Shown piece after piece: positions 61,801-63,848 of a DNA stretch of 64,000 nt. The notes below the pieces were generated by a model that saw only the letters and a list, made by a program, of their open reading frames with translations, was not told where the DNA came from and did no database searches. The position numbers were made by a program, and so were the translations under genes. Location: positions 2,810,501 through 2,874,500 of the forward strand of contig OX638133.1 in assembly GCA_951804985.1 (NCBI GenBank), written 5' to 3'. Positions within the stretch are counted from its first letter, which is position 1. Every line of letters begins with the position of its first letter. Source of the DNA: Dryomyza anilis. Lineage: Eukaryota > Arthropoda > Insecta > Diptera > Dryomyzidae.

Positions 61801-63848
61801 ATTATTTGTTAGTTTTAGGCATATTCTGTGTAAGTTATGAGTTTTTTTGTTATAAAATTAAAAAATACTTAAATTATAACAATTTCACTGTGTACAAAAT
61901 ATTTTAAGTTATATAAAAAATATTATTAATTAAGATATATAATAAATAATAATATAACAAACTACTATAATTGCACATAAAATTCAAATACAAATCCCAA
62001 TACATATACTTTTTTTTTTCCAAAAAAAAGTATTTTTTCATCTTTCTTTTGAAACATTTTGTGGGAGTATTTAGCATTGGCATAAATAAAAAGAAAATGT
62101 CTATCATATTAACAAAAAAAATATTTCTCCCAAAAAAAAAAAAATCCTAAATTATTTCCAACTTTCTGTAGAAAACAAAAAAATTGTATTAAAATAAAAT
62201 AATTTCTCATTTCTTTTTCAAAATATGTTTTGGTAGTATTTATTTCGAACTGGAATTAATAAAAAATATGTTTAAAAATATTAAAAAAAAAACTAATATT
62301 TCCAATTATTCTTTCAAAATATGTTGTGTGAGTATTTATTTAGAACTGGAATTAATAAATAATATTTCTCAAAAATATTAAAAATAAAACAAATATTTTC
62401 CATCTTTTTGTAGAAAAAAAGAGTGAAATAAAATAATTTCTAATTTTTATTAAAAATATTTTGAACCAAAGGGCGTATGCCCAATTTTTAACATTTGCGT
62501 ATTTTTTTTTACATTTTTGAAAGTAGTTTTTCCTCAAGTATTCTGTGTCAAAATCATATGTGGTTTGGTTGGATATTTCTAGGCACAAAAGATAAAACTA
62601 AAAGGGCAAATTCGAAAAATTGAAAATTTTGTAATGTCAAAAGTATTTTCGTTTTTTGCGAAAATTGCGAATTCGAAAAATTGCAAATCTTGTCATGCCA
62701 AAAGGGCGAATTGGATTGGCATTATTATTCAAAAATATTTTTTCGTATTTTAGTAATTTGCAAGAATATTTTTTGGCAAATTATTTTTAAATAATGACGC
62801 CAATCTATATGTGCTTTAAAAACAATGTATTATTTGCTTTACACTACTATTTTATCTTGTACCAATAAAAAGTTATGGCAGAAAAACGAAAAGATTCGCC
62901 CTTTTGGCATGACAAAATTTTCAATTTTTCGAATTTTGCAATTTGCAAGCGATAAATTGTTATTGTTACAAATTAAAAATGTTATGTCGGAGAATTAATT
63001 GTTTGTTTTTAAAGCAGCTATCGATTGGCATCATTATTTTAAAATATTTTTTTGAATTTTTATTATTTGCTAGAAAATTTCCATGATGCCAATCGATAGG
63101 TGCTTTAAAATAAAACAATAAATACCTTTACAGCACAATTTTATCTCGTACCCATGAAAAGGTATGGCAAAAAAACACCAATTTTTGCGTTTTGACCAGG
63201 ATATAGCCACACAAAATCCGTATTTTTAATTCTGTAAGTTGTTCAAATCAAAACATATTTTATATACGTTATGCTAATTGATTAATAAACCAAAATAAAA
63301 AATAAAAAAAATAATAATATTTACTACTTTTTAAAGCACTTCAAATTTTATAATTTGATTTCCCAACATTTTTAAAAATGCACATTCGCCCCTTTGGCAT
63401 GTTAGTGACGAAAATTTTAAATTGTTATTTTATGTAAAAGAACATTTTTTTTTTTGGTAATGAAAACTTAAAATACATGGATGTTAATATAAAAAAGATG
63501 TTTGTGTTAAAATTATTTTTTAAAACTAATATTTTAGATAGCCATTATAATATTAATAGATATAAACATAAAAAAAAAACTTAAAATCATTTAAGCCATT
63601 ACTACTAATACTACTACTAAATATAGCGACTACTACCAAAATGAGTGTTGCCTATTTCTAGGAGCAACCGTAATACTAGGCATGCAATGCGTTCGAATAA
63701 TACTTTTTTTTATTTTTGTAACAAAAAGCACTTGAAGCAAGCCAAGAAGTCACACAGCATTGACAAAGAAATACTAGATGATGAAGAAGAATAAGAAGAA
63801 GAAACAAAAAATCACCTCGAGGACATTTGTAGCGAATCACATAATCAT
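2134..63848 (-). CDS. CAP: CAP (Cbl-associated protein; vinexin/ponsin/SORBS family adaptor), 5' end outside window
   Basis: Scaffold adaptor that in flies and vertebrates links vinculin, actin and Cbl at integrin and muscle attachment sites (family knowledge). Twelve exons were joined by hand: 63848-63816, 61246-61069, 55065-54939, 41447-41395, 38543-38365, 37428-32971, 31979-31902, 7598-7256, 3541-3427, 2877-2671, 2602-2376, 2302-2134. Each junction has AG acceptor and GT donor sites and keeps phase, giving 2,055 residues ending in TAA at 2134-2136. Order: SORBS N-terminal block with [12 protein letters not shown] and [16 protein letters not shown], a SoHo-like core [15 protein letters not shown] (about residues 165-191), a long disordered region with PPPPPPP and PPPPLP tracts (192-1676), [19 protein letters not shown], then SH3-1 (about 1804-1855), SH3-2 (1874-1924) and SH3-3 (2000-2055). 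Each SH3 keeps its ALY-type strand, WFEG/WYVG tryptophan and PxxYVE end. Family assignment is firm; exact exon use per isoform is inferred. Confidence 0.93.
2376..2602 (-). CDS. CAP: CAP exon: linker between SH3-2 and SH3-3
   Basis: Acceptor CTCAATAG|GTG at 2603 and donor CCTATAGC|GTAAAT at 2375. It encodes [20 protein letters not shown] and a polar linker with [19 protein letters not shown] and a [10 protein letters not shown] turn. No domain is seen. It leaves 2 nt (GC), completed by C of the last exon to give Ala. Confidence 0.9.
2671..2877 (-). CDS. CAP: CAP exon: SH3-2
   Basis: Acceptor TTTTCCACAG|ATT at 2878 and donor TATGTTGAG|GTACGT at 2670. The 69 codons hold a linker ([19 protein letters not shown]) and a complete SH3: [49 protein letters not shown]. 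In this family SH3-1 and SH3-2 bind the vinculin hinge. The exon is phase 0-0, so it could be skipped in frame, removing one SH3. Confidence 0.96.
2878..3426 (-). repeat. Intron with a small inverted-repeat element (3117-3377)
   Basis: Arms TATCGTCGTTGTAGAACGAA... (3117-3155) and its near reverse complement (3339-3377) match over about 39 nt with few differences, enclosing about 180 bp of AT-rich sequence. Size and layout suggest a MITE or fold-back element within the short intron between SH3-1 and SH3-2. No coding capacity. Confidence 0.7.
3427..3541 (-). CDS. CAP: CAP exon: rest of SH3-1
   Basis: Acceptor CAATTGTAG|C at 3542 and donor TATGTCGAG|GTAAAT at 3426. C completes Arg with CG from the 7256 exon, giving [18 protein letters not shown], then [20 protein letters not shown] and YVE. 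The RT-loop acidic/basic segment, NWFEG tryptophan and LLPANYVE proline-tyrosine pair are the normal SH3 ligand-groove residues. It leaves in phase 0. Confidence 0.95.
3806..4021 (+). repeat. MITE family A, copy 1
   Basis: Starts CACCCAGAAAAAAATACTAT and runs through AATAGGATAAATTATTATTT, ATACCATGACATTGCCATTG and CAATTTTAATGGGATTTGAG. The right inverted terminus is decayed (ATTTTTTTCTC). About 215 bp, noncoding, same layout as five other copies in the window. Confidence 0.85.
4050..4330 (+). repeat. Dispersed repeat family B, copy 1
   Basis: Shares with 30580-30932 the stretches TGTTTTATATGAGGTATTTG, GTATAAGTAATCTAA, CAACAGACAGACGG, and the terminus CTGAATATACCCTTTCACTC TTAGTGGAGGGTATAAAAAT. 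The end is an imperfect palindrome (ACCCT...AGGGT). Noncoding. Confidence 0.75.
4500..5225. repeat. CACG- and GGAACCGGAATC-rich degenerate repeat
   Basis: Direct repeats GTGCCTG..TTTTG..GGCACGGACACGCACG occur at about 4515-4556 and 5145-5180. Between them are AGCACG/AAACACGG units (4560-4640) and many copies of GGAACCGGAATCG-like units (4650-4945). The 169-codon minus open frame across it merely translates the repeat (VSIPVP, SDSGS) and is not a credible gene. Confidence 0.7.
5815..6000 (+). repeat. Dispersed repeat family C, partial copy 1
   Basis: Shares TTTTTTTATCGGAGTGAGTT, TCGAGAAAGCTTCGAG, GGTCT.CGAGATAT and GCAGACTG-like sequence with 24318-24625, 27223-27672 and 48654-49045. Confidence 0.6.
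7256..7598 (-). CDS. CAP: CAP common exon: [13 protein letters not shown] block and start of SH3-1
   Basis: Acceptor TCTTCAACAG|AA at 7599 and donor ACGGCACG|GTAAGC at 7255. It encodes [20 protein letters not shown], a charged helix [20 protein letters not shown], then [29 protein letters not shown] and the first SH3 strand [12 protein letters not shown]. The [20 protein letters not shown] segment is a hallmark just before SH3-1 in the family. Both the long form and the 22033 short form enter here, so it is probably constitutive. The SH3-1 domain is split by the intron right after this exon. Confidence 0.95.
7905..8290 (+). repeat. Second copy of the TCCGGAC-type dispersed repeat
   Basis: Inverted partner of 480-845 (same shared motifs). 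The pair brackets the last five coding exons of CAP. The element also carries a second TTCCGGACGGGACAAAA near 8077, consistent with a repeated subunit. Confidence 0.8.
8480..8785 (+). mobile_element. tRNA-derived SINE, copy 1, with target-site duplication
   Basis: The 5' head has Pol III promoter boxes: A box TAGCTCAGTGGTTAGTGCG and B box GGTTCAAGTCT. The body includes CGCTACCTCTCG, ACCTACGAGAGTAAAA, GAAAAGCTCTCACCCGCCG and GTAGGTCCCACCACTTTGAG. It is flanked by a 9-bp direct repeat TATTCTGGA at 8471-8479 and 8786-8794, the mark of target-primed retrotransposition. The acceptor stem does not pair, so it is not a functional tRNA. Confidence 0.88.
9751..10100 (-). promoter_or_regulatory. Possible further internal promoter / noncoding first exon
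   Basis: Three TCAGT motifs on the minus strand (plus-strand ACTGA at 9751-9755, 9759-9763, 9763-9767) lie next to GC-richer sequence with TCGCTCG repeats that stands out from the AT-rich intron. On the minus strand the sequence after them resembles fly 5' UTR. No exon with a clear donor in phase with 7598 was found, so any transcript start here would be noncoding or would use an unseen exon. Confidence 0.3.
10615..11110. repeat. Two adjacent inverted-terminal-repeat elements (MITE family D)
   Basis: Each about 180-190 bp unit (about 10622-10802 and 10923-11103) begins ATTAAACTTAGTTTAAACT and ends AGTTTAAACTAAGTTTAA. Both contain CTAATTGTCTATCTGTCT and AGATTTAAA..CATT. The second unit is preceded by an extra partial terminus (10910-10925). 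Confidence 0.8.
12200..12740 (+). repeat. Tandem duplication, unit about 298 bp
   Basis: CCCCAGACAAAATTTTTGGC...CGACATATTT...TTACAACCT occurs at about 12202-12362 and again at 12499-12662, each followed by a segment with GATATATTCCAGAAAAATG (12419- and 12706-). A small fragment of the same unit (GCTGTCTGTTTTCTGCTCGT) appears at 15808. Confidence 0.8.
13065..13128 (+). repeat. 30-bp tandem duplication
   Basis: TATTTTGATCAGAGTCAAAT CTGAAATAAG occurs twice back to back. It contains the palindromic core TGATCAGAGTCA. Confidence 0.8.
13625..13990 (-). repeat. Dispersed repeat family B, copy 2, with triplicated terminus and (TCTG)n
   Basis: The 39-bp terminus TTTTTATACCCTACACTAAG... is present three times in tandem (13625-13663, 13664-13702, 13703-13741). 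It is followed by body sequence shared with 30840-30900 (TCTCCGGTATGGAAAAGTAT) and a (TCTG)n microsatellite at about 13833-13925. Confidence 0.8.
15080..15700 (-). promoter_or_regulatory. GC-richer block with TCAGT cluster, possible noncoding first exon(s)
   Basis: Minus-strand TCAGT motifs are at plus positions 15095-15099, 15099-15103 and 15111-15115, followed by AGTGAAAGTGGAAATT. A second block at 15450-15660 reads GTGAAATTCAAAGTGTTCCC on the minus strand. Both resemble Drosophila-type 5' UTR starts. Short open frames on both strands show no family resemblance. Donor sites are weak. Confidence 0.3.
15764..15895 (+). repeat. 66-bp tandem duplication
   Basis: AGTATTCATATGT.TGGTAGG TGTATTAGTCAGAGGTCACT ACAA occurs twice. 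The first copy is followed by a fragment of the 12.2-kb duplicated unit. Confidence 0.8.
16190..16350 (+). repeat. Dispersed repeat family B, copy 3 (decayed)
   Basis: Weak match to the family body: GGTAATCTAAATTGTGAGCT, CTATAATCGTGATTTCAATA GAC and ACTGAATACACCATTTCAC. The palindromic terminus is eroded. Confidence 0.5.
16390..17000. repeat. Degenerate array of ACATCGATGT palindromes
   Basis: CATCGATGTTT and TACATCGATGTTTTCCGATG recur at about 16397-16520 and 16905-16990. MITE copy 2 (16684-16876) interrupts the array, so the array is older. Confidence 0.6.
16684..16876 (+). repeat. MITE family A, copy 2 (internal deletion)
   Basis: CACCCAGAAAAAAATACTAT at the left and TTTGTTTGGGTG at the right. 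It lacks about 30 bp present in copy 1 between TTTATAT and ATAATTGTCC. Confidence 0.85.
17066..17728 (+). repeat. Tandem duplication, unit about 330 bp, rich in CGATATCG motifs
   Basis: Units run from GCAAACAAAACGATAATTTT to GTCAAATGGTTTGTAGGGA (about 17066-17391), then again from GCAAACCAAACGATATTTTT to the same end at about 17728. ACGATATCGAA.CGATATCAT is conserved in both. The 124-codon minus open frame over the second unit has no family resemblance. Confidence 0.85.
17942..18110 (+). mobile_element. tRNA-like SINE head, second family
   Basis: GAGGTAGCGCCTGGACTTGT followed by B box CGGGTTCGAATCCCGGC resembles a tRNA 3' half. It continues into TTTGGCATGGGCGCTTGTCG and ends before an A-run (CCAAAAAAAAG). 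The acceptor stem is not paired. Probably a tRNA-derived SINE distinct from the 8480 family. Confidence 0.6.
18407..18770 (-). promoter_or_regulatory. Unique GC-richer intronic block, possible regulatory sequence or minor exon
   Basis: On the minus strand ATG at 18654 opens [20 protein letters not shown] and runs to a consensus donor GCGAGA|GTGAGT at 18537. The exon would end in phase 0, which does not fit the 7598 exon but could fit 2877 or 2602. The composition differs from the AT-rich surroundings. An enhancer or a nonproductive exon is as likely as a coding one. Confidence 0.25.
20077..20900. repeat. T-rich degenerate repeat (TTTTTCGGAGAATATTTATT)
   Basis: Motifs TTTTTCCGAAAAAAAATATT and CGGAGAATATTTATTTTTGA recur at about 20185, 20370, 20560, 20590 and 20755, with spacing near 190 bp. 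Open frames here are long runs of Phe/Lys/Asn and noncoding. It ends just before the short-isoform exon. Confidence 0.65.
21010..22033 (-). CDS. CAP: CAP alternative first coding exon (short isoform)
   Basis: ATG at 22033-22031, with A at -3, opens 341 codons ending CGG ACA A|GTTAGT at 21009. The spare A plus AA from the 7598 exon gives Lys, so the isoform continues [16 protein letters not shown] and has 694 residues with all three SH3 domains. The N-terminus is low-complexity: a seven-Gln run, [10 protein letters not shown], an acidic segment [27 protein letters not shown] and a Gly-rich end. Its GC-richer composition and TCAGT motifs near 22230 support a dedicated promoter. An independent nested gene is unlikely because the open frame ends two codons after a usable donor in the correct phase. 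Confidence 0.8.
22217..22240 (-). promoter_or_regulatory. Putative promoter/initiator of the CAP short isoform
   Basis: On the minus strand two overlapping arthropod initiators (TCAGTCAGT, 22235-22227) lie about 200 nt upstream of the ATG at 22033. Downstream of them on the same strand is a CT/GA-rich tract (GTCTGTCTCTCGCTCGCTG) of the kind bound by GAGA factor in flies. No TATA box is evident. The next 190 nt would be 5' UTR. Confidence 0.5.
23205..23430 (+). repeat. MITE family A, copy 3
   Basis: Left end CACCAAGCAGAAAATAATAT (decayed), right end TTTTTTTTTCTGGGTG intact. The internal CCATGACATTGCCATTGAGT and TTTTAATGGGATTTGAGGG are conserved. Confidence 0.85.
24318..24625 (+). repeat. Dispersed repeat family C, copy 2
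   Basis: Contains GAACGATATCGAA, AAATATCGTATCTTGTCAAA, ATTAGAATCGATATAGCAAC, TTCGAGGCATTGGAGATCTC and GACATAGCAGACTGG in the same order as the other copies. Its first part is diverged. Confidence 0.7.
24676..24966 (-). mobile_element. tRNA-derived SINE, copy 2
   Basis: Same family as 8480-8785, on the minus strand. The head is GGAAGCCGCGGTAGCTTAGT, with a shortened tRNA part, the same body, and a 3' tail of ATT/TTA repeats (24675-24690 region). Direct repeats ACTCATA at 24669-24675 and 24967-24973 look like a target-site duplication. Confidence 0.85.
25060..25320. repeat. A/T homopolymer tract
   Basis: Runs of A and T with (AT)n at 25210-25230. Nothing else is seen. Confidence 0.7.
25440..25668 (+). 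repeat. Fragment of the ATTCATCAATATGATG fold-back family
   Basis: Contains TTTTCATTATTATGATGAAA, CATCAAATTGATGATGATTT, ATTCATCAATATGAAGAAGA and ends TTTTTTTCTGTGTA, as do copies near 43.2, 44.5, 53.2 and 53.7 kb. Confidence 0.6.
26000..26840. promoter_or_regulatory. GC-richer island with CAG/TGG triplet repeats, possible promoter or enhancer
   Basis: Contains GTAGCAGCAGCAACAGCAGC near 26430 and GGTGGTGGTGGTGATGATGG near 26672. On the minus strand the 26340-26040 part reads like a long A-rich fly 5' UTR, with GTGTTACACAAAAATTTAAT. Open frames on both strands have low-complexity translations without family resemblance and without in-phase donors. The island lies in the 24-kb CAP intron. Confidence 0.3.
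27223..27672 (+). repeat. Dispersed repeat family C, copy 3, carrying a perfect 41-bp hairpin
   Basis: Order matches 48654-49045. Arms 27295-27335 and 27361-27401 are perfect reverse complements over 41 bp with a 25-bp spacer. Copy 4 has only one arm in this place. Confidence 0.85.
28244..28499 (+). repeat. MITE family A, copy 4 (right half replaced)
   Basis: Left half matches the family (ACTATATAAATAATAGTTTT, ATACCATTAAATACTAGAAA). After AAATCAATAGTTCTATGGCC the sequence departs from the family, then regains a terminus TTTTTTTTGGGTGT. This is either a rearranged copy or a subfamily. Confidence 0.7.
29380..29626 (-). mobile_element. tRNA-derived SINE, copy 3 (diverged or partly duplicated head)
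   Basis: The body matches copies 1 and 2 (AAAAGCTCTCACACGCAGTT, GTAGGTCCCACCAATTTAAG, ACACGCACAGCTCAAATTGT on the minus strand). The tRNA head differs: GGACTACGAG occurs twice and the B box reads GGTTCGATTCCC, suggesting a second tRNA head or an insertion. Confidence 0.8.
30275..30932 (+). repeat. Dispersed repeat family B, longest copy, with GACAGACGGACA minisatellite
   Basis: Begins near TAGTCGGTCTAAGCCGACTA TAAATACCCTACAC and ends CTCTTAGTGTAGGGTATAAA. It contains a CGGACAGACAGA array at 30745-30800. The overall look is that of the nonautonomous, microsatellite-carrying repeats common in flies, but I could not assign it to a named family. Confidence 0.7.
31902..31979 (-). CDS. CAP: CAP proline-rich 78-nt exon
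   Basis: Acceptor TTGTGCTTAG|AC at 31980 and donor ACAGCAG|GTGAGT at 31901. It encodes [20 protein letters not shown] and [15 protein letters not shown] resembles class II SH3-binding sequence (PxxPxR/K). The 78 nt are phase 1-1, so inclusion is optional. Spliced to 7598 it reads ...[15 protein letters not shown]. Confidence 0.88.
31980..32970 (-). other. CAP intron between the giant exon and the 78-nt exon
   Basis: 991 bp, with the duplication and minisatellite at 32488-32935. Open frames near the 31979 exon are extensions of that exon into intron. Nothing else recognised. Confidence 0.75.
32488..32935 (+). repeat. Local duplication and 12-bp minisatellite
   Basis: AATAATGAGATTAAGCTGTC CAT...CTTGGTATTTGACGTA...AAAGACTTCAGTCAA occurs at about 32512-32634 and 32739-32836. 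Immediately after is a (CATCTAAATCT)n array at 32879-32935. It lies just 3' of the giant exon's donor. Confidence 0.75.
32971..37428 (-). CDS. CAP: CAP giant exon (4,458 nt), disordered proline/serine/basic region
   Basis: Open for 1,486 codons. Acceptor TTTTCGCAAG|AA is at 37429, and an in-frame TAA lies just upstream of it, so a splice is required; donor TTTCAAG|GTTAAA is at 32970. The exon starts [15 protein letters not shown], followed by [13 protein letters not shown], many SPxR/RSxS sites, a charged probably helical stretch ([19 protein letters not shown], then [19 protein letters not shown]), [10 protein letters not shown] and [12 protein letters not shown]3-ligand-like tracts, and a Cys/Lys-rich end. 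No enzyme fold is apparent. Length is divisible by three and phase is 1-1, so it is skippable. Start positions within it are not ATG; it is an internal exon. Confidence 0.92.
37429..38364 (-). other. CAP intron upstream of the giant exon
   Basis: 936 bp. The plus open frame at 37866-38141 has no family resemblance. (TGTG)n at 38309-38350 abuts the donor of the 38365 exon. No other feature. Confidence 0.75.
38365..38543 (-). CDS. CAP: CAP exon with SoHo-like motif
   Basis: Acceptor ACAACTATAG|A at 38544 and donor CCCAAAG|GTATGT at 38364. It encodes [20 protein letters not shown], then [18 protein letters not shown], then [16 protein letters not shown]. The second half resembles the core of the sorbin-homology (SoHo) domain of SORBS proteins, which recruits them to lipid-raft and flotillin sites in vertebrates (family knowledge). 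It ends in phase 1. All of the 37428, 31979 and 7598 acceptors supply the 2 nt needed (AA, AC, AA), so it can splice in frame to any of them. Confidence 0.9.
39190..39725. repeat. Degenerate minisatellite, unit about 97 bp
   Basis: GATTTGTCCGGGAAAAATGT CTC.AGAAAAAGTCTTGGGC ACATTTTTCTGAGA..GAATG and AGAGAATCTAGA recur about five times with 5-15% differences. The minus open frame at 39854-39420 is this repeat translated ([17 protein letters not shown]) and is unlikely to be a gene. Confidence 0.8.
40290..41215. repeat. Second degenerate minisatellite (TATTATCTCGGGAAGTATT units)
   Basis: Short units of about 20 bp (GTATTRTCTYRGGRAAG) are nested in a longer unit that includes AGAAGAATTGTATATGCCAT TCGATGAAAAGCTGGAACAC GACCCTTTTCA (about 40670, 40858; diverged at 40410). 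Related in style to 39190-39725, with TCTCGAGAAA in common. Confidence 0.75.
41395..41447 (-). CDS. CAP: CAP exon, [17 protein letters not shown] (53 nt)
   Basis: Acceptor TTTGGCCAACAG|CAC at 41448 and donor TTTCCAG|GTAAGA at 41394. It enters in phase 0 and leaves 2 nt (AG), completed by A of the next exon to give [16 protein letters not shown] longer open frame overlaps it on the same strand ([14 protein letters not shown]) but does not join either neighbour in phase. The phase fit on both sides is the main support. Confidence 0.85.
41682..41840 (-). CDS. Possible CAP cassette exon (159 nt, phase 0-0)
   Basis: The minus frame reads [20 protein letters not shown] then [15 protein letters not shown] and an A/S/P-rich repeat, which looks more coding than its surroundings. 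An acceptor TTGTAAGCAG|CTG lies at 41841. A phase-0 donor would have to be the weak AGACAGG|GTTGCA at 41681, allowing in-frame insertion between ...EKEKKE and HLEQTK. A better donor, TGTG|GTAACA at 41671, ends in phase 1 and would instead suit the 37428 or 31979 acceptors. The GGCATC-type repeat could make the open frame accidental. Confidence 0.35.
42199..42405 (-). repeat. MITE family A, copy 5
   Basis: Inverted relative to copies 1-4. Both termini are intact: CACCCAGAAAAAAATTCCCT and TATTATTTTTTCTGGGTG. This copy defines the terminal inverted repeat CACCCAGAAAAAA most clearly. Confidence 0.9.
43190..44527. repeat. Fold-back-like element with A/T core and nested MITE
   Basis: Left end ACACAGAAAAAAACTCTTCA ATATGATG (about 43195) and right end CATCAATATGAAAAAGATTT TATTTCTGTGTT (44497-44527) are inverted relatives. 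The core at 43480-44110 is (TTTTTTCGAAAATAAAAAAT)-type repeats with spacing near 270 bp. MITE copy 6 lies inside at 44236-44443. Confidence 0.6.
44236..44443 (+). repeat. MITE family A, copy 6 (nested in a fold-back element)
   Basis: Diverged copy: CCGAAAAAATACTATAAAAT at the left, AATAGGATTTTTTCTGAGTG at the right. It lies within the 43.19-44.53 kb fold-back-like element, so it inserted later. Confidence 0.75.
48654..49045 (+). repeat. Dispersed repeat family C, copy 4
   Basis: Reads ATTCGTATCGATATCGTTAC, GTAACGATATCGAGCGTCAA, TCGGAATGATATCGAAG, TTCGAGGCATCGAAGGTCTC. Co-linear with 27223-27672 except for the inverted duplication in that copy. Confidence 0.8.
49428..49677. repeat. Fold-back family E, copy 1
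   Basis: GCACGGAAAAAATAATCGACATAAATATTG... at the left pairs with GTTGCTATATTTACGTCGAT TATTTTTTTGTGTA at the right. The internal GACCGATATTAATTGCATTC-like segment is shared with 51831-52177. Confidence 0.8.
50147..50232 (+). mobile_element. tRNA-like element with T-run
   Basis: TTGATAGCGTAACGGTGAGA (A-box-like), CTTGTATCTGGAAGG (anticodon-arm-like) and B box GCAGGTTCGAATCCCAG, followed by a T-run of the sort that terminates Pol III. The acceptor ends do not pair, so this is a tRNA pseudogene or SINE head. Confidence 0.6.
51685..51830. repeat. Fold-back family E, truncated copy 2
   Basis: ACACAGAAAAAAAAAATAAT CGACGTAAATACAGCAATCA marks the left end; only about 145 bp remain before copy 3 begins. 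Confidence 0.7.
51831..52177. repeat. Fold-back family E, near-complete copy 3 (347-bp palindrome)
   Basis: The left arm starts ACACAGAAAAAAATAATAAA; the right arm ends TCGATTATTTATTTCTGTGT. The two arms are reverse complements over most of their roughly 170 nt (ACCGATATTAATTGCAT / ATGCAATTAATATCGGT, GCTATTCTTCGT.ATATTAGC). Noncoding. Confidence 0.88.
52440..52800. repeat. A/T-rich (TTTTTCGAAAA) degenerate repeat
   Basis: Runs of A/T interrupted by TTCGAAAAAAAT. Open frames on both strands are Phe/Lys/Ile/Asn only. Similar to the core at 43.5-44.1 kb. Confidence 0.6.
52930..53200. repeat. ATTCATCAATATGATG-type fold-back fragment
   Basis: Contains CATTCTTCAATATGAAG, TTCATTAATATGATGAAACG, ATTTCATCATACTGAAGAAC and ATCAATATGATGTACATTTT, ending TTTTTTTTCTGTGAA. 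Related to the 43.2 and 53.2 kb elements. Confidence 0.6.
53203..53795. repeat. Fold-back family E copy 4, split by a nested fold-back element
   Basis: Family-E sequence on the left (GTCAGCAAATGCAATTGCT) and right (TTAGTCGGCGCAGTTTTAGC AAAAATTTAATTG, ending TTTTTTTTCTGTGTA) is separated by the 460-bp element at 53231-53690. Confidence 0.7.
53231..53690. repeat. Nested fold-back element, family F (460 bp)
   Basis: Arms begin ACACACAAAAAAAAATTCAC CAACTACCAG and end CTGGTAGTTGGTGAAATTTT TGGTAACATTTTGTGTGTGT. Further inside, CATTTACACATTTACGTATT TATAATTCTT pairs with its complement at 53505-53550. It shares ATTCATCAATATGATG with 43.2 and 25.5 kb. Confidence 0.85.
54657..54835. repeat. (TG)n/(AC)n-type imperfect microsatellites
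   Basis: GTGTGTGAGTGTGTGAGTGT at 54665-54690 and ACACACATACACACAAACAG at 54798-54820 form an inverted pair. Open frames on both strands here are dinucleotide-repeat artefacts. Confidence 0.75.
54939..55065 (-). CDS. CAP: CAP exon, [20 protein letters not shown] / GRIEDYVTG block
   Basis: Donor AAAGAG|GTAAGT at 54938 is strong. The acceptor lies in a CAACAG/CAG/CAG tract, so the exon may start at 55065 or 3 nt later at 55062 (or 55059). The first choice joins the previous exon as ...[34 protein letters not shown] matches the conserved N-terminal block of SORBS proteins. The exon ends in phase 0 and joins [14 protein letters not shown]. The in-frame ATG (MPNPIKS) could also start a shorter isoform, but nothing here shows a promoter for it. 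Confidence 0.88.
55287..55352. repeat. (TG)n microsatellite
   Basis: ATGTGTGTGTGTATGTGTGT and CTGTGTGTGTGTGTGTGCAT tracts. Confidence 0.9.
56380..57780 (+). repeat. Degenerate tandem array, unit about 100-130 bp
   Basis: Units contain ACGACAAAAACAACGCAATG, TCGAAATC.CCATTTTCCAAA, AAAATATATTCGACAAAAAC and AACAATGTTCGAAAATTTTCG. At least ten units can be followed. Lys/Asn/Phe-rich open frames on both strands (for example 57320-57760) are products of the array. Confidence 0.8.
58020..59440. promoter_or_regulatory. 1.4-kb GC-richer island in intron, flanked by inverted degenerate arrays
   Basis: Distinct from the A/T-rich arrays on both sides. Open frames exist on both strands (plus 58156-58500, minus 59443-59027), but neither shows a domain, and neither has splice sites that fit the CAP chain. 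The minus strand has a TCAGT motif near 58101. Candidate enhancer, promoter or unrecognised noncoding exon. Confidence 0.3.
59487..59895 (-). repeat. Inverted copy of the 56.4-57.8 kb array
   Basis: On the plus strand it reads GAAAATGGTGATTTCGACCA, GAAAATTTTCGAACATTATT GTTTTTGTCGAGTA and TTGTCGTC, the reverse complement of the array units at 56380-57780. Three to four units. Confidence 0.8.
59989..60710. mobile_element. Terminal-inverted-repeat fold-back element, copy 1, with ATAT target duplication
   Basis: Left end CGTCACTGTCATGCCAAAGG GGCGAATGT and right end ACATTCGTCCCTTTGGCATG GTAGTGACG match as 29-bp inverted repeats with 3 differences. ATAT flanks both sides (59985-59988, 60711-60714). 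The interior is itself partly palindromic (GCATCCATTGGCATTATTAT / GTGATGCCAATCGATATGTGC). A 184-codon plus open frame (60189-60743) runs past the right terminus, is AT-driven and shows no transposase motif. Confidence 0.85.
61069..61246 (-). CDS. CAP: CAP exon, [24 protein letters not shown] block
   Basis: Acceptor CATTTCCGCAG|GT at 61247 and donor GACGC|GTAAGT at 61068. The 178 nt enter needing 2 nt to finish a codon and leave 2 nt over. The product contains [20 protein letters not shown], a basic DRRRLQ stretch and a Ser/Thr-rich tail ending NYCQDDA. Skipping this exon would shift the frame. It sits between inverted copies of a fold-back element (59.99-60.71 kb and 62.7-63.4 kb). Confidence 0.85.
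61298..61375. repeat. (ACTG)n microsatellite / TCAGT cluster
   Basis: ACTGACTCACTGACTGACTG... followed by GATGAGTCAGTCAGTGAGTG, about 50 nt upstream of the 61246 exon on the CAP strand. It is a tandem tetranucleotide, so initiator matches may be accidental. Confidence 0.7.
62691..62914. mobile_element. Fold-back element, short copy with perfect 20-bp terminal repeats
   Basis: TGTCATGCCAAAAGGGCGAA at 62691-62710 is perfectly inverted at 62895-62914, and the similarity continues outward imperfectly (ATTCGAAAAATTG on both sides). The interior matches 60405-60510 of copy 1. Noncoding. Confidence 0.85.
62985..63410 (-). mobile_element. Fold-back element, inverted partial copy
   Basis: The reverse complement of 63175-63410 matches 59989-60210 nearly base for base, including ATGGATTTTGTGTGGCTATA TCCTG-like sequence and the terminus CGTCACTAACATGCCAAAGG GGCGAATGT. 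The left part (62985-63110) shares ATCGATTGGCATCATTATTT with copy 1. Confidence 0.8.
63816..63848 (-). CDS. CAP: CAP 33-nt microexon (5'-most exon seen)
   Basis: Acceptor ...AAACGCAG at the 63849 side and donor CTCGAG|GTGATT at 63815. It encodes [10 protein letters not shown] plus split codons (phase 2 in, phase 1 out). Its last G joins GT of the next exon to give YKCPRGRYQHK. The upstream exon is outside the window. The frame stays open beyond the acceptor, so a longer exon is possible, but the upstream translation is low-complexity (HHTSTATVTANA), which fits intron sequence better. Confidence 0.65.
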
